Assembly (NCBI GenBank): GCA_018262455.1
Contig: JAGSPR010000291.1
Location: forward strand, 1 to 8,801
Source: Deltaproteobacteria bacterium
Lineage (GTDB): Bacteria; Myxococcota; Polyangia; Haliangiales; Haliangiaceae
Direction of reading: 5' to 3'
DNA: 8,801 nt
Shown here piece by piece: positions 1-4,873 of the stretch. The position numbers were made by a program, and so were the translations under genes. Numbering within the stretch: position 1 is the first letter of the stretch; the number at the start of each line of letters is the position of its first letter. Below the pieces are notes generated by a model. It ran no database searches. It had not been told where the DNA came from and saw only the letters and a program-made list of their open reading frames with translations.

Positions 1-105
1 CTCGGCGGCGGGCTCGGACACTCGCGCGCGGGGCTCGCCGGCTGGTCGCCAGCCGCCATCATCGTCTTGGTCCTCGTGATCCTGGCGCTGACCGGGCGGC
101 TGTAG
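1..105 (+). CDS. 3' end of a small membrane protein, possibly DUF3309-like (partial)
   Basis: Frame 1 is open from the window edge to TAG at 103-105 and gives 34 residues. The visible part starts Gly-rich, runs through HSRAGLAGWSPAA, and ends in one hydrophobic helix (AAIIVLVLVILALTGRL) at the very C-terminus. A short tail of the form HSR-x-W-G/S-P followed by a last Leu/Val/Ile helix ending in GR(L/I) resembles, from memory, small DUF3309 membrane proteins of about 50-60 residues. That match is a guess from a fragment. The start, full length and any upstream domains are outside the window. It is likely a separate transcription unit from the next operon, because 165 bp separate them. Coding is supported by G/C in nearly every third position. 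Confidence 0.5.
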   Translation, partial: LGGGLGHSRAGLAGWSPAAIIVLVLVILALTGRL

Positions 106-147
106 CCACCTGGCGATTCACGCGCGGGCGCGTCGCGGCTGCGCGGC

Positions 148-181
148 GGGCGCATGCGCCCAACCCGGCGTCATGCGCCCA
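148..181. promoter_or_regulatory. Palindrome plus 10-bp direct repeat upstream of the mla-like operon
   Basis: The 165-bp gap between the first partial gene and the permease start holds a perfect 14-bp palindrome, GGGCGCATGCGCCC, at 148-161. Its right half is reused as a direct repeat CATGCGCCCA at 153-162 and 172-181, 19 bp apart, close to two helical turns. This spacing would suit a dimeric or tandem regulator upstream of the operon, but self-complementary GC strings arise easily at this base composition. No convincing -10/-35 pair was seen in the gap. Confidence 0.25.
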
Positions 182-259
182 CCGTCGCGAGCCAGCCTCC
201 GTCGACGTCCGCAAGCACCGCGAATTCGCAGGAAATCGCGCTGCGCCGGTTCTTGCAGC

Positions 260-263
260 GAGG
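260..263 (+). promoter_or_regulatory. Ribosome binding site that decides the permease start
   Basis: GAGG at 260-263 lies 7 nt before ATG at 271. The same frame is open upstream to an ATG at 154, but that one has no Shine-Dalgarno sequence, and the extra 39 residues (Ser/Thr/Arg-rich) look non-domain. The 271 start places the STAS domain directly at the N-terminus. Confidence 0.6.
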
Positions 264-270
264 CATCCCG

Positions 271-1392
271 ATGTCGCCTGCAGCCTCCACCACCGTCGAG
301 CGCGATGGTCGCTCCGCGGTGGTGCATCTGCACGGTGACCTCATCATCGCGACGGCGCCCAGACTCTACGGTCAGATCCGGGCGGTCGGCCGCCATCGCA
401 GCATCAGGACCTTGGTGCTCGACTTCTCGGACGCCGGGCGCGTGGACTCGGCCGGGATCGCCGTGGTCTCGCTGGTCGCGAAGCACCTGAGACGCGCGGG
501 CAAGTCCCTCGAGCTCACCCACATCGACGAGCACCAGCGCGCCGCGCTCGAGCTGATGCCGGAGCCGATGAAGGCGGAGATCGCCGAACCGCCACCTGGC
601 GTGCTCGAGCGATTGGGCGACCAGGTGATCGAAGCCCAGCAGGGGGCGCGCGATCTGAAAAGCTTGATCACGGATACGCTGCGCCAGGCGTTCCTGGTCG
701 TGATGCGCAGGAAGCGGCTCCCCGCAGGATCGCTCGGCTACCAGATCTCGTCGATGGGCGTGCAGGCGGTGTTCATCGTGGGGCTGCTCAGCTTTCTGCT
801 CGGCATGACCATGGCGTTCCAGGGCGCGGTGCAGCTGCAACGGTTCGGCGCGGGCGTGTTCGTCAGCGACATGATCGGCATGTCGGTGGTGCGCGAGATC
901 GGGCCACTGATGACCGCGATCATCCTCACCGGTCGAACGGGCTCGGCGATCGCCGCGGAGCTCGGCACGATGCGCGTGCGATCCGAGATCGATGCGCTCG
1001 CGACGATGGGCATCAACCCGGTGCGGTTCTTGATCCTGCCCCGCATGATCGCGATCACGGTCATCGGCCCAGCGCTGTCGCTGATGTCGATGTTCATCGG
1101 GATCGCCGGCGGGATGGTGGTCGCCGCGCTCACGCTCGATCTTCCACCGTCGATGTTCTGGACGCGGCTGGTCGAGCGCCTCACGGTCGCCGACTTCGCG
1201 CACGGCGTGTTCAAGAGCCTGATCTTCGCGTGGATCATCGGCCTGACCGCCAGTCACCTCGGGATGCGCGCCGGCAGCGACGCGAGCAGCGTCGGCCATG
1301 CGACGACGCGGACCGTCGTCGTCAGCATCTTCTTCATCATCATCGTCGACGCGATCTTCGCGACGGTCGGCACCTTCTTGAGGCACTCATGA
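271..1392 (+). CDS. mlaE: STAS-MlaE fusion: lipid ABC transporter permease with N-terminal STAS domain
   Basis: This 373-residue protein is the inner-membrane permease of an MCE/Mla-type phospholipid transporter. Residues about 5-95 form a STAS (MlaB-like) domain with the family signature around Asp59-Ser60 (VDSAGIAVVS), the loop that in anti-sigma antagonists carries the phosphorylatable Ser. A linker at 96-160 leads into a MlaE domain with about five membrane segments, roughly 164-185, 210-231, 258-287, 312-331 and 347-367. The conserved cytosolic core of MlaE is clear at 209-259: REIGPLMTA, then GRTGSAIAAELGTMRV, then IDALATMGINPVRF and PRM. In E. coli MlaB is a separate small protein that controls the ATPase; here it is covalently attached, a known arrangement in other diderms. 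The start chosen is ATG 271 for its GAGG site; the alternative ATG at 154 has none. The stop overlaps the next start (ATGA). Confidence 0.93.
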   Translation: MSPAASTTVERDGRSAVVHLHGDLIIATAPRLYGQIRAVGRHRSIRTLVLDFSDAGRVDSAGIAVVSLVAKHLRRAGKSLELTHIDEHQRAALELMPEPMKAEIAEPPPGVLERLGDQVIEAQQGARDLKSLITDTLRQAFLVVMRRKRLPAGSLGYQISSMGVQAVFIVGLLSFLLGMTMAFQGAVQLQRFGAGVFVSDMIGMSVVREIGPLMTAIILTGRTGSAIAAELGTMRVRSEIDALATMGINPVRFLILPRMIAITVIGPALSLMSMFIGIAGGMVVAALTLDLPPSMFWTRLVERLTVADFAHGVFKSLIFAWIIGLTASHLGMRAGSDASSVGHATTRTVVVSIFFIIIVDAIFATVGTFLRHS

Positions 1393-2198
1393 GCACCTTG
1401 GCCACAAAGCAGGCTCGCCAACCGCTGGTCGAGTGTCGCGGCGTCTCCGTCGGCTACGACGACCGGCCGGTGCTCGAGCACATCGACCTCAGCATCCATC
1501 CCGGTGAGATCGTCGCGTTGCTCGGCGGGTCTGGCTGCGGAAAATCGACGCTGCTCCGCACCCTGACCGGCCTGCTTCCGCCGCTCGCCGGCGAGGTGCT
1601 GCTGCTCGGCGAATCGCTGTACGATGTCCCGTTCGAGCAGCGCAACCAGCTGCTGCGCCGCACCGGCACCGCGTTCCAGCAGGACGCGCTGTTCGGATCG
1701 ATGACGGTCGAGGACAACGTCGCGCTGCCGCTGCGCGAGCTGACCCAGCTCCCCGAGTCCATCATCCTCGAGATGGTCCGCATGCGCCTCGGGCTGGTCG
1801 GACTCTCTGGTATGGAGCAGCGTTCGCCGACCACCATGTCGGGTGGCCAGCGCAAACGCGCCGCCCTCGCGCGCGCGTCGATCCTCGATCCCGAGATCAT
1901 GTTCTGCGACGAGCCGTCGGCGGGACTCGATCCAGCGGTCGCCGCGGGCATCGATGACACCCTCCGTCGGTTCCGCGCTGCGCTCGAGGTCACGCTGATC
2001 GTCGTGACGCATGAGCTCGAGAGCATCCGCACGATCGCCGATCGCGCCGTGATGTTCGGCCATGGAACGATCTGCGCCGATGGGTCGATCGACGAGCTGA
2101 TGAGCTGCACCGACGACGAGGTCTACAACTTCTTCCACCGGGTCGCCGAGGCCCCAACACCGAGCACGGCGCTGGATTCGCACACGAGGCAACCATGA
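1389..2198 (+). CDS. mlaF: MlaF-type ATP-binding protein of lipid ABC transporter
   Basis: This 269-residue ABC ATPase powers the adjacent permease from the cytosolic face. All motifs are intact: Walker A GGSGCGKST at residues 46-54, Q-loop Gln97/Gln98 (AFQQDALFGS), signature MSGGQRKR starting at 150, Walker B IMFCDEPSAGLDP with Asp174 and Glu175, and the switch His208 (VVTHEL). FQQDALFGSMTVEDNVALPL and MSGGQRKRAALARA are typical of the MlaF/Ttg2A branch rather than of amino acid or drug ABC proteins. The ORF is open in frame back to 1230, inside the permease, but ATG 1389 gives the usual MlaF N-terminus and overlaps the permease stop by 4 bp, suggesting coupled translation. The C-terminal 30 residues (after FFHRV) are a low-complexity tail. 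E. coli MlaF is 269 residues, the same length. Confidence 0.95.
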   Translation: MSTLATKQARQPLVECRGVSVGYDDRPVLEHIDLSIHPGEIVALLGGSGCGKSTLLRTLTGLLPPLAGEVLLLGESLYDVPFEQRNQLLRRTGTAFQQDALFGSMTVEDNVALPLRELTQLPESIILEMVRMRLGLVGLSGMEQRSPTTMSGGQRKRAALARASILDPEIMFCDEPSAGLDPAVAAGIDDTLRRFRAALEVTLIVVTHELESIRTIADRAVMFGHGTICADGSIDELMSCTDDEVYNFFHRVAEAPTPSTALDSHTRQP

Positions 2199-3082
2199 CG
2201 AGCAAGGCCCACAAGATTCGCGTCGGATTGTTCGTTGCAGTGACCGCCGGGCTGCTCGTCGCGGTCCTGGTCGTGTTCGGCGGCCTGCGGTTCTGGGAGA
2301 ACCACACGCGCTATCGGATCGTGTTCGACGGGAGCGTGATGGGCCTCGAGCAGGGAGCGACGGTCTACCTCAACGGGATCAAGGTCGGCCGCGTCGACGA
2401 CATCGAGGTCTCGACGCAGGACCTGAGCAAGGTCGAAGTCGCGATCTCGGTCAAGCGCGACACTCCGATCCATGCCGATACCAGGGCGCTGCTCTCGATG
2501 GCGGGCATCACCGGCCTCAAGGTGATCGATCTGCGCGATGGCTCGCTGGGGTCCCCGCGACTCGCGCCAGATGGCGTGATCGCGCAGGGCGAGACCACGC
2601 TCGACAGGTTCGAGAAGCAGGCCAAGGACATCGCCGAGACGTCGACGCAGCTGATGAAGCGCGCGAACAAGATCGTCGACAACCTCGTCGCGCTCACCGA
2701 TCCGAAGCAGTTCGAAGGGATCTCGGAGATCCTGGCGCAGACGACGCAGGCCTCGAGGAACCTCGCGGCGATGAGCGGCTCGCTCGAGGCGATGGTCACC
2801 GAGAACCGGATCGCGTTGAAGACCACGCTGGTCTCGGTCCAGGAGACGGCACGCAGCGCCTCGAAGATGTTCGACGAACAGATCGGAGCGCTGGTCGTCA
2901 ACGCCGGCGACTTCGTCAACGGCCTGAAGAATCTGATCAACAACAACGAAGGTCAGCTGCGCTCGGCGATGTTCGATCTCCGCCAGGCCAGCCGCAGCTT
3001 CAAAGAGCTCGCGCGTGACGTCCGACAGCGGCCGTCGCGCCTGCTGTTCTCGAGCAATCCCGGCGAGAGGAAGTTGCCATGA
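2195..3082 (+). CDS. mlaD: MlaD-like MCE-domain protein with long helical C-terminus
   Basis: This 295-residue protein is the periplasmic substrate-binding subunit. Residues about 9-30 are the single N-terminal membrane anchor. Residues about 37-115 are one MCE domain with the hallmark VYLNGIKVGRVDDIEV and a MAGITGLKVIDL strand-loop, which in MlaD forms the hydrophobic pore of a hexameric ring. Residues about 130-285 are mostly helical with heptad-like spacing, rich in Ala, Gln, Leu and Asn, ending QRPSRLLF. E. coli MlaD is about 183 residues and lacks this extension; longer MCE proteins (PqiB, mycobacterial Mce) use C-terminal helices to build a tube, so an extended channel is a reasonable inference. 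The start is ATG 2195, with GAGG at 2186-2189 and a 4-bp overlap with the mlaF stop. The frame ends in TGA overlapping the next ATG. Confidence 0.92.
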   Translation: MTSKAHKIRVGLFVAVTAGLLVAVLVVFGGLRFWENHTRYRIVFDGSVMGLEQGATVYLNGIKVGRVDDIEVSTQDLSKVEVAISVKRDTPIHADTRALLSMAGITGLKVIDLRDGSLGSPRLAPDGVIAQGETTLDRFEKQAKDIAETSTQLMKRANKIVDNLVALTDPKQFEGISEILAQTTQASRNLAAMSGSLEAMVTENRIALKTTLVSVQETARSASKMFDEQIGALVVNAGDFVNGLKNLINNNEGQLRSAMFDLRQASRSFKELARDVRQRPSRLLFSSNPGERKLP

Positions 3083-3714
3083 AGACGCCCGTCGTGCTGT
3101 TGCTGCTGTCGTTCGCGCTCGAGGCGTGCGGCGGCAAGCTGCCCGAGACCCGCTACTACCAGATCTCACCGCCGCCATCACGCGACCACACCGGCGCGGC
3201 GGTCGTCGTGCTCGAGCCGCTCATGACCGACGCAGCGTACGACGACGAGCGCATCGTCTACCGCACGAGTCCGTATCGCTTCGACTACTACCAGTACCAT
3301 CGGTGGAGCGCGTCGCCCGGCGTGATGGTGGGCAACTACCTCGAGCAGGCCCTCGAGAGCAGCGGTCGGGTTCGCGCGGTCGTGCGAGAGCCCACGACGG
3401 ATGCGCAGGTGATCCTCGGCGGTCGCGTCGTCGCGATCGAGGAGGTCGATGCCTCCAGATCGAGGTGGATCGGGCGCATCGTCGTCGAGCTGACGTTGAC
3501 CGACGCGAAGACAGGCGCGGCGCTGTGGTCACGACAGTTCGAGGAGACCGAGCCGCTCGTTGCGCAGAATCCGGAGAGCCTCGCCAGGGCGCTCTCGGTC
3601 GCGATGCTGCGGATCGCGACCGCGGCGGCGCCTCGGATCGGGGACCTCGCCGACCGACAGGCGCAGGTTCGTGCCCAGCCCACGACGATCCAGGCGTTGA
3701 ACAAGGGGCAGTAG
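3079..3714 (+). CDS. PqiC-type ABC transport auxiliary lipoprotein
   Basis: This 211-residue protein looks like the ABC_trans_aux family (PqiC, PF03886), outer-membrane lipoproteins that partner MCE systems. A signal peptide (residues 1-16) ends in Leu-Glu-Ala-Cys, making Cys17 the likely lipidated residue; the Glu at -2 and a single positive charge (Lys2) are atypical for a lipobox. After the Cys, LPETRYYQISPPP is the usual first strand of the family. YRTSPYRFDYYQYHRWSASP and a VGNYLEQALESSG helix also fit it, as does a later alternation of strands (VILGGRVVAIEE, IVVELTLTDAKTGAALWSR). The C-terminal 30 residues are polar. ATG 3079 has AGAGGAAG just upstream and overlaps the mlaD stop by 4 bp, so it is the last gene of the operon. 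No pqiA-like gene is nearby, so the symbol is left empty. Confidence 0.85.
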   Translation: MKTPVVLLLLSFALEACGGKLPETRYYQISPPPSRDHTGAAVVVLEPLMTDAAYDDERIVYRTSPYRFDYYQYHRWSASPGVMVGNYLEQALESSGRVRAVVREPTTDAQVILGGRVVAIEEVDASRSRWIGRIVVELTLTDAKTGAALWSRQFEETEPLVAQNPESLARALSVAMLRIATAAAPRIGDLADRQAQVRAQPTTIQALNKGQ

Positions 3715-3717
3715 CAG

Positions 3718-4815
3718 CTAGCGCGCGAAGCCCGACCGCAGCAGCGCGTCGGCCAACTTGAGCGCCGTCACCCGCGTGATCGCATCCGAGCCGAGCGCGG
3801 TGACGAGCGCGCCGAGCGGCTGGCGCGCCGCGCGGTTCTCGATGAAGGCCTGGCCGAGCTTGCGAACGAGCCCCCCGGGATCGACGCCCGGCAGATCGAC
3901 CGGCCCTGGCTTGAGTGCCGGCGACTCGGTCCACCGCGCGACCAGGTGCATCAGCGGCGCCTGCTCGGACCACAGCGTCGTGAGCTCCTGCATCCCGAGC
4001 GGCCGGCGTGCGAGTTGCTCGCCAAGCGCCGCGAAGCCGAGCCAGGCCAGCCACATCCGCGCGAGCACCGGCGACATCCCGGAGCGTGCGGCGTACTGGC
4101 GTGGTCCGTAGAGCTCGTTGAACCGCAGCGATGGCGTGAGCCACAAGGCCGCAGCCAGCGTCGGGGCCGTGGGTTCGCGCCACGCTGTTTCGAGGATCCC
4201 GATGAACGCGGCCTGCTGGATCTCGCGTTCGCGTGCGAGGGCGCCGGCATCGGCCTGCGCGCTCCAGACCGCGGCGAGGTCCGAGGTGGCCGCGGCGGCG
4301 AACGCGACCTCCGCGATCGCACGCTCGGTCTCGATCAACATGCGGCCCTCGGCCTCGGCCTCGCGCGCGGGCAGCACCGTTCCGACCACCGCCGGATCGG
4401 CGATCGATCCGATCTCCGCGAAGACCTCGGCGTGCGTGATCCCGTCCTCTCCGACGTGGAGGGGGCAGACCGCGCTGTTGTAGTCGACGACCGTGTAGCT
4501 GCCGATCCGGAACACGCGGTTGAACGGGAACAGCCGGCACGAGGCGGGCTTCGCGGCGCGACCATCCTCGACCTCGACCCGACACAGGCCATCGTCCTCG
4601 AGGAACCAGCAGCGGTCCCGCGGGTTGAACGCGGTGATCGCCTCGCCGCGCCGGCGCAGGAACGCGGTCAGCTCGGGCCGACGCTCGAGCAACTGGACGA
4701 GCTGTCCCCCCGCGACATCGAGCCCGATCCCGTGGCCCTTGCAGCAGGCCCCGCAGCCTCGACACTCGTAGCGAAACCGTCGATCGGGCCACGTGAAGTA
4801 CACCCGCTCCAGCAC
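3718..4815 (-). CDS. Long YkgJ-family CxxCxxCC cysteine-cluster protein
   Basis: This protein of about 365 residues carries the YkgJ/UPF0153 signature, annotated as a putative zinc- or iron-chelating domain with no settled biochemical role. Cysteines are at 18, 21, 24 and 25 (CRGCGACC), followed by Cys69, Cys78, Cys93 (ASCRLFPFNR) and Cys117 (VCPLH), the usual spacing of eight ligands. YkgJ itself is about 110 residues; here about 240 further, mainly helical residues follow that I do not recognise (FNELYGPRQYAARSG, MWLAWLGFAALGEQLARRP). The frame is open to an ATG at 4911, but those 32 extra codons end in A or T about ten times, include ATA, TCT and several ACT, and have no ribosome binding site. 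GTG at 4815, just after a -10-like hexamer, is preferred; GTG 4803 is possible. It ends 3 bp from the convergent lipoprotein gene. Confidence 0.85.
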   Translation of the reverse strand: MLERVYFTWPDRRFRYECRGCGACCKGHGIGLDVAGGQLVQLLERRPELTAFLRRRGEAITAFNPRDRCWFLEDDGLCRVEVEDGRAAKPASCRLFPFNRVFRIGSYTVVDYNSAVCPLHVGEDGITHAEVFAEIGSIADPAVVGTVLPAREAEAEGRMLIETERAIAEVAFAAAATSDLAAVWSAQADAGALAREREIQQAAFIGILETAWREPTAPTLAAALWLTPSLRFNELYGPRQYAARSGMSPVLARMWLAWLGFAALGEQLARRPLGMQELTTLWSEQAPLMHLVARWTESPALKPGPVDLPGVDPGGLVRKLGQAFIENRAARQPLGALVTALGSDAITRVTALKLADALLRSGFAR

Positions 4816-4821
4816 CGCGCC

Positions 4822-4827
4822 AGTATG
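4822..4827 (-). promoter_or_regulatory. -10-like hexamer CATACT, 6 nt before the YkgJ-type GTG start
   Basis: On the minus strand CATACT is followed by GGCGCG and the GTG at 4815. The distance places a transcription start on or next to the GTG, so the mRNA could be leaderless. The nearest purine-rich site (GAGG) is 12 nt from the GTG, too far for a good Shine-Dalgarno. No clear -35 was found. This is a candidate only. Confidence 0.3.
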
Positions 4828-4828
4828 C

Positions 4829-4852
4829 CTCGACCCGCCTGGGCAGGGCGAG
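4829..4852. repeat. Imperfect inverted repeat in the 58-bp gap before the YkgJ-type gene
   Basis: CTCG-A-CCC, a 9-nt loop, then GGG-CGAG form a 24-bp imperfect inverted repeat directly upstream of the CATACT hexamer and downstream of the oxidoreductase stop at 4874. No T-run follows on either strand, so it is not a standard intrinsic terminator. Its position over the -35/spacer region would fit an operator, but chance is a fair explanation in GC-rich DNA. Confidence 0.2.
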
Positions 4853-4873
4853 CCAGCGGGCGCAGTCGACGGC

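Noticed and set aside
154..270. Upstream ATG extension of the permease
   Set aside because: No ribosome binding site, Ser/Thr-rich non-domain residues, and a good GAGG before the internal ATG at 271.
118..1386. Long minus-strand ORF (422 codons) opposite the permease
   Set aside because: It lies antisense to a clear STAS-MlaE gene, is made of Arg/His/Asp-rich low-complexity sequence, and shows no domain. It is a GC-rich shadow.
1254..2192. Minus-strand ORF opposite mlaF
   Set aside because: Antisense to an ABC ATPase with every motif intact; its translation is Arg/Asp/Glu-rich without recognisable motifs.
3221..4792. Minus-strand ORF of 523 codons spanning two genes
   Set aside because: It overlaps the lipoprotein gene antisense and the YkgJ-type gene in another frame; its composition is Arg/Ala-rich and it crosses a real convergent boundary.
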